Counted from the first letter of the stretch, positions 1-8,709 are shown. The stretch is 64,000 bases of DNA from Flavobacterium psychrotrophum (GCF_003403075.1 NZ_CP031557.1:124001-188000); one strand, 5' to 3'. The notes: generated by a model from the letters alone, not told the origin. Made by a program: numbers and translations.

Positions 1-9
1 GACTTAAAT

Positions 10-306
10 TTAGCTTTTGGGATATTTTGATGGGTTAAGATGCGTATTAAATACAGCATATATCAAAACGGTCTCTTCAAGTTCATCTATGGTATAAAGA
101 AGCAGGTATGGGAATTTTTTGAGAGGAAATCCAACTACATTTTTATACTTAATTTTATAATGCGGATTATGGCTGATAATATTGTAGGCAGTATCAATTT
201 CCTTATCCAGATTTTTTAATGCCTGTAAGCTTTTAGAGGCATAATATTCAAAAGCATCTTCAATGTCTGATGTAGCTTTAAGCGATAATATAACTTTATA
301 AGCCAT
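10..306 (-). CDS. RelE/ParE-family toxin of a type II toxin-antitoxin pair
   Basis: A 98-residue basic protein of the size and layout of RelE/ParE toxins: an N-terminal alpha-helical half (the segment around DIEDAFEYYASKS) followed by a beta-rich C-terminal half (KYKNVVGFPLKKFPYLLLY). Family members poison gyrase or cleave mRNA on the ribosome; which applies here cannot be read from the sequence. The start overlaps the end of the upstream gene by 11 nt, the translational coupling expected of an antitoxin-toxin operon. The family call rests on length, layout and context; there is no diagnostic catalytic motif. Confidence 0.75.
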   Translation of the reverse strand: MAYKVILSLKATSDIEDAFEYYASKSLQALKNLDKEIDTAYNIISHNPHYKIKYKNVVGFPLKKFPYLLLYTIDELEETVLIYAVFNTHLNPSKYPKS

Positions 307-532
307 ACTTTTCCCTTAAACGTTTTTGCATTTCCTCAACAGGTATAAAGTCTGATATATTTTCGGTAGCTAAACGTTCATCAAGTATGGCTTTTGCGCT
401 TTCAGATAATTCATAATCATTTTCTGCTTCAGCAATATCAGAGTGGCGTGCCTTAATTTCATTCCATTCTTCTATTGGGATGACTACTGCTGTAGTATTG
501 CCTTCGTTGTCTGATATATATTGAAGTTTCAT
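296..532 (-). CDS. Putative antitoxin partner of the ParE-like toxin
   Basis: A 78-residue acidic protein encoded directly upstream of the RelE/ParE-like toxin and overlapping it by 11 nt. The N-terminal half (MKLQYISDNEGNTTAVVIPI then EEWNEI) resembles the short antitoxins paired with ParE toxins in Bacteroidota. The acidic C-terminal half probably wraps the toxin. It would neutralise the toxin and may bind its own promoter; no operator was recognised. The identification is mainly from context. Confidence 0.65.
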   Translation of the reverse strand: MKLQYISDNEGNTTAVVIPIEEWNEIKARHSDIAEAENDYELSESAKAILDERLATENISDFIPVEEMQKRLREKYGL

Positions 533-593
533 AGCTCAAAAGTATTTACCCAAATATAATAAATATATGTTTTCAATTTATTCAAATCAATTC

Positions 594-902
594 TTAACGG
601 GTATTGGTACTCAATATCTTTTTATCAATATAAAAAGTGCCGAACGGAATTACACAAGCCAATAATACTTTCCAGGTAGTTTCTTTAAATTTCCAGCCTT
701 CAGAGATGCCAACACTAAGGGTGTTTACTATAAAGAGTAGGAAAAGTGAGCCATGTATGGGCCCGAGAGATTTTACCATAGTGGCATCGTTTAAAATGTA
801 TTTAAGCGGCATGGCAATAAAAAACAATGCCAGTAGCGATATTCCTTCTAAAAAGCCAATGATGCGAAGACGGCCAATATTTGTTGTAAATAGTTTTTTC
901 AT
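594..902 (-). CDS. DUF3817-type small membrane protein
   Basis: About 102 residues starting at MKKLFTTNIGRLRIIGFLEG. A longer open frame reaches 950 but runs into the preceding gene, so the internal ATG at 900-902 is preferred. Three hydrophobic helices are visible (FLEGISLLALFFIAMPLKY; the segment around GSLFLLFIVNTLSVG; WKVLLACVIPFGTFYI). The motif GPIHGSLFLLF is typical of DUF3817 proteins, which have no established function. The start lies 2 nt past the stop of the upstream membrane gene, so the two form an operon, probably repressed by the neighbouring TetR protein. Confidence 0.75.
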   Translation of the reverse strand: MKKLFTTNIGRLRIIGFLEGISLLALFFIAMPLKYILNDATMVKSLGPIHGSLFLLFIVNTLSVGISEGWKFKETTWKVLLACVIPFGTFYIDKKILSTNTR

Positions 903-904
903 GA

Positions 905-1360
905 TTAAAAGCGTATTAATGGGCGGTGGGCAAGAGGGGAGAAAGGCCACGGAATAGCTATAAATATTACTATGGCAGCAATGCTGAAATATGTCAGCAT
1001 GGTTTTAAACTTTTCACTATCTGTAGTTTTTCGTTTTGCCTTTGCAGAACCAATGGTTAGTATTACTATTGAGGCTAACATAAGCAGGATGTGAATGAGT
1101 CCAAAGAAAACAGGTTCTCCCTGCATATCTCCTACACCTGAATTAAAGTATTTTACCATTGGGCTTTGAGAATACAGCACTATGCCTATGAGTAATTGTG
1201 TATGGGCAATGGTAGCCGTCCAGTGACGCAGGGCATTATCTGTTTTTGTAAAAGAAAGCAGCTTGCGGTAACCCTGCCATGCCCTATAAATACTGTAAGC
1301 CAAGCTTAATACCACAGCCCAACGTAAAAAAGAATGGACAATTAAAAGCGATTGATACAT
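905..1360 (-). CDS. Hypothetical four-helix membrane protein
   Basis: A 151-residue protein with four predicted membrane helices (near residues 5-25, 48-66, 83-105 and 120-140) and several histidines at helix edges (HSFLRW, HWTATIAHTQ, GLIHIL). The histidines recall small cytochrome-b-like or quinone-linked proteins, but no heme motif is certain. It is the first gene of a two-gene operon with the DUF3817 gene. Its promoter carries the 32-bp TetR-type palindrome, so the operon is probably induced by whatever ligand the TetR protein senses. Function unknown. Confidence 0.7.
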   Translation of the reverse strand: MYQSLLIVHSFLRWAVVLSLAYSIYRAWQGYRKLLSFTKTDNALRHWTATIAHTQLLIGIVLYSQSPMVKYFNSGVGDMQGEPVFFGLIHILLMLASIVILTIGSAKAKRKTTDSEKFKTMLTYFSIAAIVIFIAIPWPFSPLAHRPLIRF

Positions 1361-1391
1361 AATAAAATTCGTTATTGATTTGATGATGGGT

Positions 1392-1432
1392 CAAAGATAA
1401 ATCAAAAACATACTAATTAGTATGTTTTTGAT
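1392..1432 (-). promoter_or_regulatory. TetR-type operator palindrome abutting a TAnnTTTG promoter
   Basis: Positions 1401-1432 form a perfect 32-bp palindrome with half-site ATCAAAAACATACTAA. Directly downstream on the minus strand, 1392-1399 reads TATCTTTG, a match to the Bacteroidota -7 element TAnnTTTG. The operator therefore covers the space between the -33 and -7 positions of the promoter for the 905-1360 gene. Binding there would block RNA polymerase. The adjacent TetR gene (1443-2030) is the obvious candidate regulator. Confidence 0.75.
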
Positions 1433-1442
1433 GAAAAAAATA

Positions 1443-2030
1443 TTAAAGCGTGTTGAGGTGTATTTTAAACTGCTCTAAAAAAGGCGTATAGCAAGAGCTT
1501 CCATAAATTTTACCAAGGTTACGAATGCCACCATAGCCGCTCATAATGTAAAGTGCTGCATTTTCGGGGTTGGTTTCCGGTTTTATGAGGCCTATTGCTT
1601 TACCTTTTTCAATGCAACTTATAATGGCCTTTTTCCAATTATCGCTTAGGTGCAGGAGTGCTTTAGCAAAAGCAGCATCCTGTCCGGCCATTTCTTCAAT
1701 AAGATTAATAGCAGGGCAGCCATATTTTACCACAAAAAAAGTATTTTCCAGCAGTAAGCCATGCATCATTTTATAAAGTTCGGCAGCAGGGTCTTCGGCG
1801 GCGGCAAGAGGTTGGGTAAGTGCTTCGATCATGCCGGGGTACATTACCTCGTTAATCATAGCCAGGCCCATTTCGTCCTTATTTTTAAAATGGTAAAAAA
1901 AAGCGCCTTTAGTTACCTGGGTGGTAGCAATAATCTCATCTACGCTGGTATTACGGTATCCGTTTTGGTACACCAGGGTAAAAGCTTTTTGTAGAATGTT
2001 AAGGCGGGTAGCGGCAGCTTTAGATGACAT
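1443..2030 (-). CDS. TetR/AcrR-family transcriptional regulator
   Basis: 195 residues. The N-terminal TetR helix-turn-helix is clear at about residues 5-52 (TRLNILQKAFTLVYQNGYRN, then TSVDEIIATTQVTKGAFFYH and FKNKDEM). The remaining ~140 residues are a helical ligand-binding domain with no recognisable ligand class. It is transcribed in the same direction as, and just upstream of, the two-gene membrane operon, with a perfect palindrome between them. A TAnnTTTG element (TATCTTTG at 2043-2050, minus strand) lies 12 nt before its own ATG. Likely a repressor of the membrane operon. Confidence 0.88.
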   Translation of the reverse strand: MSSKAAATRLNILQKAFTLVYQNGYRNTSVDEIIATTQVTKGAFFYHFKNKDEMGLAMINEVMYPGMIEALTQPLAAAEDPAAELYKMMHGLLLENTFFVVKYGCPAINLIEEMAGQDAAFAKALLHLSDNWKKAIISCIEKGKAIGLIKPETNPENAALYIMSGYGGIRNLGKIYGSSCYTPFLEQFKIHLNTL

Positions 2031-2108
2031 AAACTCTTTTTACAAAGATAAGGATATCATCGGATTTTACATGTCTGAGGTTTTGCACGCCGATATAAAA
2101 TGAATAGG

Positions 2109-3571
2109 CTATAATTTCTTAATGTCTGCTTCGAGTGCTTTAAGATCAGACGGTGCTGCGGCATACTTTACTGCCATTTCGCCTTTATCGTTCACTAAAA
2201 AGTACCACGGCAAAGCCAACCCACCACTATCGCTGAATGTATTTGATAAGTTTTTATACAAAGTTTTGTTTACACGAATATGGTAACCTATAAGTCCATA
2301 ATGGCCAATCATTTTTTTCCATCCTTCATTGCGAGATTCGTCATCAACTGAAATGTATAATACGGCTATGTCATTTTTAGCCAGTAATTTATAAAGATCA
2401 TCTTTGTATTTAAATTCTTCACGGCATGAATGGCACCAGGTAGCCCAAACATCTACGTATAATTTTTTGCCGGATGTTTTTTTAAACATCTCCTCTAACG
2501 AATTTATTTTTTCATAACCATTTACGTAAGAAGCACCGTTTGGTAATGCCTCATTTCTTGCGAAAAAAGAAATAAGGGGTTGCATTTCAGGCTCAAGATA
2601 TTTAGTGTAAGTGCTTTTTGGATAATATTTCTTAAACTCATAATAATCATCAAGGGCATATTTTTCTAAGCGTCCTTCATTTACATTATAATGTTGTACA
2701 AGGGCAAGATAGTACTCTGCTTTTTGCGCGGGAATATAAAGCAGGCGCCTATTTCTTCTTTGTTCTGTGGTTTCTGTATCGTTTACTGCAATTTTTTTAC
2801 CGTCAAATCCTGCTGCCTGGTATGTGTTGAAAAATTCATACTGTATAAGAAACCAATAGCTAAACGGAAGTTTTTTGATAAAAGCTTTATCTGCCGGGTT
2901 TTTATCGAACAATTCTTTCCATAGAGTGTTGAACGTTTCGGGTACAGATGAAGTAATGTCATATTGTGCATTGACGTATTTTGAATAAAGAGCTATGCCC
3001 ATTGAAGTAGCATAAAAATATTCACGTTCCCGTACTAATGTTTCAAAGTCGCTTTCTGACAAGTTTTTGGGCTTAGCCGCTTTCAGTTCAACTATATCAG
3101 CTTTCAATTTGGTATCAAAAAAAGCTTTCAATGCTTCAGGAGATTCAATTTTCGAGCCATTATTTCCTATTTCATGTATCAAATCTACTCTGTAGCCAGG
3201 TACAAGTCCGTCATATAATTTTGTGAAAGCTGTATCTGAACCATCTATTTCATGGGTTAACTTTCCTTCGTTTTAGTTATGGTAATATTATACACGCCTC
3301 CCGGTACAACCACAAGGTTGCCTGCATTAAAGTAGTTATAGTGTATATCAATAAAAGTTATCTCATTTATATCGGTTTTTATCTCGAAATTACCCAGCTT
3401 GTCAACTTTTGCAGAATAATAAATGTCAAACCCCGAAGCACCGTTTACAGGTGCAGTATAACGTAGTACTTCCGGTAATTTGCCCTTTATCTTTCCTTTA
3501 ATGATGGTAATTTTGGCTGTTGCGCTAAGTGCTGAAAGAAACAACAGTAAGAACTTGAGTTTTGTTTTCAT
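2109..3571 (-). pseudogene. TlpA-like thioredoxin-fold protein, split by a frameshift
   Basis: Two open frames make one protein. The N-terminal part (start ATG at 3569-3571) has a signal peptide (MKTKLKFLLLFLSALSATA) and a beta-rich domain. It runs to a stop at 3257 just after NITITKTKES. The other frame is open from about 3270 (reading GKLTHEIDGSDTAFTKLYDG) through to 2109. It contains a thioredoxin-like domain with the CHSC redox motif (WATWCHSCREEF) in its C-terminal third. One extra base in the AAGG run near 3262-3275 would join the frames into a ~487-residue periplasmic TlpA/ResA-type oxidoreductase. The middle ~150 residues are not recognised. The frameshift may be real or a sequencing error. 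Confidence 0.72.
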
Positions 3572-3637
3572 AGATTGGTTGGCAGTAAAGATTGTGATTT
3601 TATAAATATAATCAAAAAACAACTTGCCTTAAACTAA

Positions 3638-3669
3638 AAAAACCTGCCACTTTTCAGCAGCAGGTTTTT
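3638..3669 (-). terminator. Rho-independent terminator after pnp
   Basis: Arms AAAAACCTGC (3638-3647) and GCAGGTTTTT (3660-3669) pair perfectly over a 12-nt loop, with a T-run on either strand. It lies 22 nt past the pnp stop. Confidence 0.8.
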
Positions 3670-3690
3670 CCTGGAATTAACCTTATATAA

Positions 3691-6006
3691 TTAAGATTCT
3701 TGTGAGTCCTGATTATCTTCTTTAGGAGCATCATTTCTGCGCTCTTCCCTAGGGCCACGATCGCGAGAGTTTCTGTCATCACGTCCTGGTCCGCGGTTGT
3801 CGCGTCCACGATCATCACGTCCACGGTTGTCGCGTCCACGGTCATCACGAGGGCGGTCTTCCCTTGGAGGGCGCTCTTTATAACCTTCAGGTTTTGGCAT
3901 CAGCGCTTTGCGAGATACTTTTTCCTTACGTGTTTTAGGGTCAATGCCTATGTATTTTACGTCAAATACATCGCCCATGTTCACTACATCGGTTACATTT
4001 TCAGTACGTGCCCAGTCAAGTTCGCTTACGTGAAGCAGTACTTCGTTACCCGGTGCGTCAAGATATTCTACAACTGCACCAAAGTCAAGCAGTTTTATAA
4101 CTTTTACAGAATAGCTTTCGCCTATCTGTGGCTTGAATATGATAGAGTCAATTTTCTTAAGTACCATATCAATACCTTCTGGGCTTGTACCAAGGATCTC
4201 AACTTCACCCTGCTCATCTACCTCGTTGATAACGATAGTAGTACCAGATAGTTTTTGAAGCTCCTGGATAACTTTTCCACCCGGGCCAATAAGGGCTCCG
4301 ATGAATGCACCCGGAATAGTAACTTTAATGATTTTTGGAGAGTGGCGTTTAACCTCAGGCCTTGGCGTATCGATAACTTCGATTAGTTTACCAAGGATAT
4401 GAAGGCGGCCATCGCGAGCCTGCTCAAGGGCTTTCTCCATGATCTCATATTTAAGGCCTTTAATTTTAATGTCCATCTGGCAGGCAGTAATACCATCAGC
4501 CGTTCCGGTTACTTTAAAGTCCATGTCGCCAAGGTGGTCTTCATCTCCAAGGATATCAGAAAGTACAGCCCAACGGCCGGTTTCTTCATCAGAGATAAGG
4601 CCCATTGCAATACCAGATACCGGTTTGATCATTTGTATACCGGCATCCATTAGTGCAAGTGTACCCGCACATACGGTAGCCATAGAAGATGAACCGTTAG
4701 ATTCAAGTACTTCAGATACTACACGCACAGTATAAGGGTTTTCTGCAGGGATCATGTTTTTAAGGGCACGTTGCGCAAGGTTACCGTGTCCTACTTCGCG
4801 CCTTGATGTACCACGTAGCGGTTTAGCTTCGCCGGTAGAGAAAGGAGGGAAGTTATAGTGCAGGTAGAATTTCTCTTCACCCTGCTCTGTAGGCCTGTCT
4901 ATAATGTTAGCCTCACGGGATGTACCAAGGGTTACTGTAGCTAATGCCTGAGTTTCTCCCCTTGTAAACAAAGCCGAGCCGTGTGTAGAAGGAAGGTAAT
5001 CTACCTCACACCAGATAGGGCGTATCTCGTTAGTTTTACGGCCATCAAGACGGCTGCCTTTATCAAGGATAACGTTACGAACAGCTTCTTTATTTACTTT
5101 AGAAAGGTACTTGCTTACAAGGTCGCCGTTTTCAAGCAGCTCTTCATCGCTAAAAAGTGCTTTAACTTCTTCCTTAACAGCAGCAAATTTCTCAGTACGC
5201 TCGTGTTTTGCAGAGCCTTCGCTCGCTATTGCAAAATACTTATCATAAGCAAGTTCTTTTACTTTTGCAAGTATAGTTTCGTCCTTACGCTCTTCTTCAT
5301 AAGTACGAACCTCTTTTTTACCTACAGCAGCCTGAAGCCTTTCCTGAGCCTGAATCTGTACTTTAATGGCTTCGTGTGCAAATTTAATTGCAGAGATCAT
5401 TTCAAGTTCAGATATCTCTTTCATTTCGCCTTCAACCATAGCAATAGAGTCCATAGAAGCGCCTATCATCATATCGATGTCAGACAGGTCCAGCTGGGCT
5501 TTGCTTGGGTTGATGATGAATTGTCCATCTATCCTTGCTACACGTACTTCAGAAATAAGTGTTTCAAAAGGAATGTCAGAAATAGAAAGTGCAGCAGATG
5601 CAGCAAGTCCGGCAAGTGCATCCGGCATTACTTCGTCATCATGGCTCATAAGCTGTATCATTACCTGCGTTTCTGCATGGTAATCTTTAGGGAAAAGCGG
5701 GCGTAGTACACGGTCTACTAACCTCATGGTTAGTACTTCACCGTCGCTTGGCCTTGCTTCACGCTTAAAAAAGCCACCAGGAAAACGTCCTGCGGCAGCA
5801 AATTTTTCGCGGTAATCTAATGTTAGGGGCAAAAAGTCGATGCCCGGGCTTGCACTGCGTGCAGATACCACTGTAGCAAGCAACATGGCATTGCCCATTT
5901 GTACCACTACGGCGCCATCTGCCTGTTTGGCCAGCTTACCGGTTTCTATGGTAATGGTGCGTCCATCTCCTAAGTCGATGGTCTCTTTAATAACGTTTGG
6001 AATCAT
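3691..6006 (-). CDS. pnp: Polyribonucleotide nucleotidyltransferase (PNPase)
   Basis: 771 residues. PNPase degrades RNA 3'-5' using phosphate. The order is standard: a first RNase PH domain (about 1-145), a helical linker, a second RNase PH domain (about 310-540, with the [17 protein letters not shown] segment), a KH domain with GALIGPGGK (about 560-615), and an S1 domain (about 620-695). The last ~70 residues are a low-complexity tail of Arg-Asp/Arg-Gly repeats ([11 protein letters not shown]), encoded by short near-perfect DNA repeats around 3750-3850. It probably adds RNA affinity and is longer than the tail of the E. coli enzyme. pnp follows rpsO in the same direction, the classical rpsO-pnp order, but a terminator lies between them. 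Confidence 0.97.
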   Translation of the reverse strand: MIPNVIKETIDLGDGRTITIETGKLAKQADGAVVVQMGNAMLLATVVSARSASPGIDFLPLTLDYREKFAAAGRFPGGFFKREARPSDGEVLTMRLVDRVLRPLFPKDYHAETQVMIQLMSHDDEVMPDALAGLAASAALSISDIPFETLISEVRVARIDGQFIINPSKAQLDLSDIDMMIGASMDSIAMVEGEMKEISELEMISAIKFAHEAIKVQIQAQERLQAAVGKKEVRTYEEERKDETILAKVKELAYDKYFAIASEGSAKHERTEKFAAVKEEVKALFSDEELLENGDLVSKYLSKVNKEAVRNVILDKGSRLDGRKTNEIRPIWCEVDYLPSTHGSALFTRGETQALATVTLGTSREANIIDRPTEQGEEKFYLHYNFPPFSTGEAKPLRGTSRREVGHGNLAQRALKNMIPAENPYTVRVVSEVLESNGSSSMATVCAGTLALMDAGIQMIKPVSGIAMGLISDEETGRWAVLSDILGDEDHLGDMDFKVTGTADGITACQMDIKIKGLKYEIMEKALEQARDGRLHILGKLIEVIDTPRPEVKRHSPKIIKVTIPGAFIGALIGPGGKVIQELQKLSGTTIVINEVDEQGEVEILGTSPEGIDMVLKKIDSIIFKPQIGESYSVKVIKLLDFGAVVEYLDAPGNEVLLHVSELDWARTENVTDVVNMGDVFDVKYIGIDPKTRKEKVSRKALMPKPEGYKERPPREDRPRDDRGRDNRGRDDRGRDNRGPGRDDRNSRDRGPREERRNDAPKEDNQDSQES

Positions 6007-6110
6007 ACGTTTTTAATTCTTTGATTAAACAATGGGTGTTTGTTGTGTTGTTGTTGTGTGCGTAGTTGTTTAGTACCCAATGAAAAACCAAAACTTTTAT
6101 GCAATTTATA

Positions 6111-6142
6111 TAAAAACAAAAAGAGGCGCGCGGGCACCTCTT
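6111..6142 (-). terminator. Terminator after rpsO
   Basis: On the minus strand AAGAGG (from 6142) and CCTCTT (to 6121) enclose a GC-rich loop, followed by TTTTTGTTTTT. It sits between rpsO and pnp and suggests that pnp transcription is partly independent or depends on read-through. Confidence 0.7.
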
Positions 6143-6152
6143 CTCATCTTGA

Positions 6153-6422
6153 TTATTTCCTGATGTTTAGTTCTTTGATAATCTCACGATATCTGTTGAT
6201 CTCAGTTTTCTTAAGGTAATCAAGAAGACTTCTTCTTTTACCTACCAGTTTTACAAGAGAACGCTCAGTGTTAAAATCGTGACGATTTTTCTTAAGGTGC
6301 TCAGTAAGGTGGTTAATCCTGAAAGTGAACAGGGCGATTTGGCCTTCAGACGTACCTGTATCGGTTGCTGATTTACCGTGCTTTGCGAAAATTTCCGCTT
6401 TTACTTCTTTAGTTAAGTACAT
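6153..6422 (-). CDS. rpsO: 30S ribosomal protein S15
   Basis: 89 residues, the usual length, with the family signature: the GTSEGQIALFTFRINHLTEH segment and, in the C-terminal half, KLVGKRRSLLDYL. S15 is a primary binder of 16S rRNA in the platform of the small subunit. It has its own strong promoter at 6475-6504 and a short structured leader. In other phyla rpsO is autoregulated by S15 binding its leader, so the leader hairpin here may serve that role. Confidence 0.98.
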   Translation of the reverse strand: MYLTKEVKAEIFAKHGKSATDTGTSEGQIALFTFRINHLTEHLKKNRHDFNTERSLVKLVGKRRSLLDYLKKTEINRYREIIKELNIRK

Positions 6423-6452
6423 GCTAATATTATTAAAATGATTATTATGTAG

Positions 6453-6504
6453 TCAGGTTTCCCTGATTTGGGTGCAAAGGTAAACAAATTTTCTATTTCT
6501 GCAA
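6453..6504 (-). promoter_or_regulatory. rpsO promoter and leader hairpin
   Basis: On the minus strand a TTG (6504-6502) is followed after 19 nt by TACCTTTG (6482-6475), an exact TTG-N19-TAnnTTTG match. The predicted transcript starts near 6468 and opens at once with a hairpin: TCAGG and CCTGA closed by a GAAA tetraloop (6453-6466). The ATG is at 6422. The hairpin at the very 5' end could be the site of S15 feedback; this is inference. Confidence 0.7.
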
Positions 6505-6507
6505 GTG

Positions 6508-6652
6508 GCAAAGTTTCAAAGTTGCAGAGTTTTAAAGTTTTTAATAATAAGTGAGTTACACTGTATTTATAGAAGCGGCTTACGCTTAAAATCTATTCAA
6601 TATTGAAGTTGTTAGTTCTCAACTTTGATACTTTGTAACTCTGTAGCTTTGC
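6508..6652. repeat. Long imperfect inverted repeat built from AAAGTT-like units
   Basis: The arms at 6508-6539 and 6621-6652 are inversely related over 32 nt with about 25 matches. Each arm is itself a string of ~8-nt units of the form CAAAGTTN. It fills the gap between the GAF-domain gene (ends 6659) and the rpsO promoter. Such low-complexity palindromes are common between flavobacterial genes; the role, if any, is unknown. Confidence 0.6.
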
Positions 6653-6658
6653 GACTTC

Positions 6659-7114
6659 TTAAAACAGTTTCGCCACCTCTTCGTTTACAAACTCTAAAAA
6701 GCGCTCATCAAGTTCTGTAAACGCATCAAGAACTTCAGAGTCGATGTCTATCTGGCCTATGTTTTCGCCGTTTACAAAAAGGGGTACTACAATTTCAGAT
6801 TTTACGGTTAGGCTGCAGGCAATGTAGTTGTCTTGCGCAGCAACGTCTGGCACAACAAAGTTTTTATTGCTTACCGCTACCTGGCCGCAAATACCCTTGC
6901 CAAACGGAATAACGGTATGGTCTGTAGGTTCGCCTACATATGGCCCCAATATAAGTTCTTCTTTATCGCCGTTGCGAAAATAAAAGCCTACCCAGTCGTA
7001 GTAGTCAATGTTTTCTTCTAACAGGCGGCAAATTTGTAGTAATTTTTCATCACGTAGCTTTTCTTCGTGGTGTAATATGTCGATAACCTTAGGTTTTAAT
7101 TCTTCGAATGTCAT
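6659..7114 (-). CDS. GAF-domain protein, probable free methionine-(R)-sulfoxide reductase
   Basis: 151 residues, a single GAF domain. The segment GKGICGQVAVSNKNFVVPDV, followed by NYIACSLTVKSEIVVPL, matches the active-site region of fRMsr enzymes, which reduce free Met-R-O. Two of the family's three conserved cysteines are visible (GKGIC and IAC, the resolving and catalytic positions in E. coli). The third, between them, is absent, as in many Bacteroidota homologues. Its promoter region is shared divergently with xrtF. Confidence 0.8.
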   Translation of the reverse strand: MTFEELKPKVIDILHHEEKLRDEKLLQICRLLEENIDYYDWVGFYFRNGDKEELILGPYVGEPTDHTVIPFGKGICGQVAVSNKNFVVPDVAAQDNYIACSLTVKSEIVVPLFVNGENIGQIDIDSEVLDAFTELDERFLEFVNEEVAKLF

Positions 7115-7136
7115 AACGTTAAATCAAATTTTAACG

Positions 7137-7177
7137 CAAAAGTAGTTAGTAAAAATCTTGTAATTTGTATATTTTTG
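7137..7177. promoter_or_regulatory. Divergent -7 elements for the GAF gene and xrtF
   Basis: Two TAnnTTTG matches point away from each other. TACTTTTG on the minus strand (7144-7137) lies 23 nt before the GAF-gene ATG. TATTTTTG on the plus strand (7170-7177) lies 15 nt before the xrtF ATG. No well-spaced -33 TTG was found for either. Confidence 0.5.
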
Positions 7178-7192
7178 TTAAAAAATAAAGCT

Positions 7193-7744
7193 ATGGGTAT
7201 ACTGTCTGCCAATAAGGCCTTCTTTATGTTTTTGGGTAAATTTGTTGCCAGTTACCTTATACTTACCGGGCTTTATATGTGGTATCTTTCTCCATATGAT
7301 ACAGATGTAAGCGTTACAGATCCTGTTACACATATGGTAGCAGGCCAGGCAAGGGATGTGGTACACATCTTTGGGCAGGAATCGCATATAGAACAGCATC
7401 CAAGAGAAGCGTCAGATAAGTTTTATGTAAACGGGCAATCTGTTTCCCGTATTGTTGAGGGGTGTAACGCCGTTAGTGTCATGATACTTTTTACTGCTTT
7501 TATTGTAGCGTTTTCTACCTCTTTTAAAAAGACATCTTTATACATCATTGCAGGTGTAGCCATAATTTATGTGCTTAACATACTCAGGATAGCCCTTATT
7601 ACCACCGCTGCATACTTCTACCCGCAGTACAGTGTTTTTATACACGATGTTTTTTTTCCTTTATTTATTTATGGGGTAGTGTTTTTATTGTGGGTAGTAT
7701 GGGTTACTAAATTTTATAAAAATGAAAAACAAGCTAAAGCTTAA
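7193..7744 (+). CDS. xrtF: Exosortase family protein XrtF
   Basis: A multi-helix inner-membrane protein of 183 residues from the ATG at 7193 (a TTG 18 nt upstream is in frame but less likely). It has the three exosortase catalytic elements: Cys in VEGCNAVSVMI, Arg in NILRIALIT and His in FIHDVFF. Exosortases are transpeptidase-like enzymes that process C-terminally tagged exported proteins. The F type occurs in Flavobacteriia. It overlaps the next gene by 23 nt. No obvious exosortase substrate is encoded in the window. Confidence 0.9.
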   Translation: MGILSANKAFFMFLGKFVASYLILTGLYMWYLSPYDTDVSVTDPVTHMVAGQARDVVHIFGQESHIEQHPREASDKFYVNGQSVSRIVEGCNAVSVMILFTAFIVAFSTSFKKTSLYIIAGVAIIYVLNILRIALITTAAYFYPQYSVFIHDVFFPLFIYGVVFLLWVVWVTKFYKNEKQAKA

Positions 7745-8159
7745 ACCGGCAGATTGGCTGGGCATTACCGTGCTCCTTATCCTTATAATATGTGTTCGCT
7801 TGTTTGAAAGCCGCTTGTTTTATGACCCTTTCCTGCAATTTTTTAAAACACAACTAACTAAAGATTTTCCGGGATATGATTTAGGCAGGTTGTTTTTAAA
7901 TTATGTATTTCGTTATCTCTTAAATACAGTTTTCTCTTTGGGTATATTGTGGCTTTTGTTTAAAGACAGGGATGTCATAAAACTTACATCAATACTATAT
8001 ATCGCAGTTTTTGTGGTATTAGGAACATTACTTTTTATAGTGCTAAGTACATCTGAACCATCGCAAACCCTTATTTTTTACCTTCGCAGGTTTTTAATAC
8101 AGCCTTTATTGTTATTACTGTTTGTGCCTGCATTTTACTATCAGAGGTATATGAAGTAA
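7722..8159 (+). CDS. Exosortase F system-associated membrane protein
   Basis: 145 residues with about four membrane helices (near 13-27, 60-80, 88-107 and 122-138). It overlaps xrtF by 23 nt, the fixed arrangement known for XrtF and its small partner. The charged N-terminal start (MKNKLKLKPADWLG) and the motif around RLFYDPFLQFF fit that partner family. Its biochemical role is not known; it presumably acts with XrtF in the inner membrane. Confidence 0.85.
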   Translation: MKNKLKLKPADWLGITVLLILIICVRLFESRLFYDPFLQFFKTQLTKDFPGYDLGRLFLNYVFRYLLNTVFSLGILWLLFKDRDVIKLTSILYIAVFVVLGTLLFIVLSTSEPSQTLIFYLRRFLIQPLLLLLFVPAFYYQRYMK

Positions 8160-8209
8160 TTCCTGACTTAAAAAGGCTGTTGTAAAAATAATTGTATAAT
8201 TTTGCACTA

Positions 8210-8638
8210 ATGAAACTTAAAAGGTACATAAGTATAATTTTAACGGCGCTTATACTATTCAGTAGTATTGGCCTGTCGTTTAGTGTGCATTATTGTCATG
8301 GTAGTGTTTCGGGTATTGCCCTTTCTTATAAAACAGATCATTGCGGTGCTGTTAAGGTAAAAGAAGTTAAGTCGTGCTGCGCGAAAGCGAAAGCTGCATC
8401 GCAAAAAAAATGCTGTAAAAACCATATTGTAAAGCTGCAGGACAATACCGATAAAACATTGGTAAAGTCGTTACAGCTCGATCTGGCTGTGTTTTATATG
8501 CCTGTGGCTTATGGAAACCCATTACAACTTTTAAGCCTACCTGTAGTAAGGCTAAAAAAAGAGAATCCGTCTTTTTATGCAGAGGGTAATGCGCCACCGC
8601 TCTACAAATTATACTGTCAATACATCCTCTACGCCTAA
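8210..8638 (+). CDS. HYC_CC_PP family cysteine-rich secreted protein
   Basis: 142 residues from the ATG at 8210. A signal peptide (ISIILTALILFSSIGLSFS) is followed by the family motif HYCHGS and two Cys pairs in SCCAKAK and KKCCKNH, then a proline-containing C-terminal segment (GNAPPLY). The exported HYC and CC motifs suggest metal or redox chemistry in the periplasm. The gene lies just upstream of a TonB receptor and an HMA-domain protein, pointing to a copper-type metal system. A TAnnTTTG element (8197-8204) ends only 6 nt before the ATG, so the mRNA may be leaderless. Confidence 0.85.
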   Translation: MKLKRYISIILTALILFSSIGLSFSVHYCHGSVSGIALSYKTDHCGAVKVKEVKSCCAKAKAASQKKCCKNHIVKLQDNTDKTLVKSLQLDLAVFYMPVAYGNPLQLLSLPVVRLKKENPSFYAEGNAPPLYKLYCQYILYA

Positions 8639-8709
8639 TTTTAATATTTCTGATCCTGGTTTACCCTGCTTTGGGGTAATCATACTATCATTAATGTTAA
8701 AATTTTTTT

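Noticed and set aside
637..957. 106-codon plus-strand frame over the DUF3817 gene
   Set aside because: It is a reverse-strand shadow of a gene with clear membrane helices and operon context.
1401..1432. The 32-bp palindrome as a terminator of tetR
   Set aside because: The stem is AT-rich and sits on a -7 element for the next operon, which fits an operator better; a minor termination role is not excluded.
3654..3848. Open frame in the tail of pnp in another frame
   Set aside because: It is the shadow of the Arg/Asp repeat region and has repetitive, unlikely composition ([18 protein letters not shown]).
8655..8682. Hairpin TTACCC/GGGTAA before the TonB receptor
   Set aside because: The stem is only 6 bp and is not followed by a T-run; a terminator or riboswitch cannot be supported.
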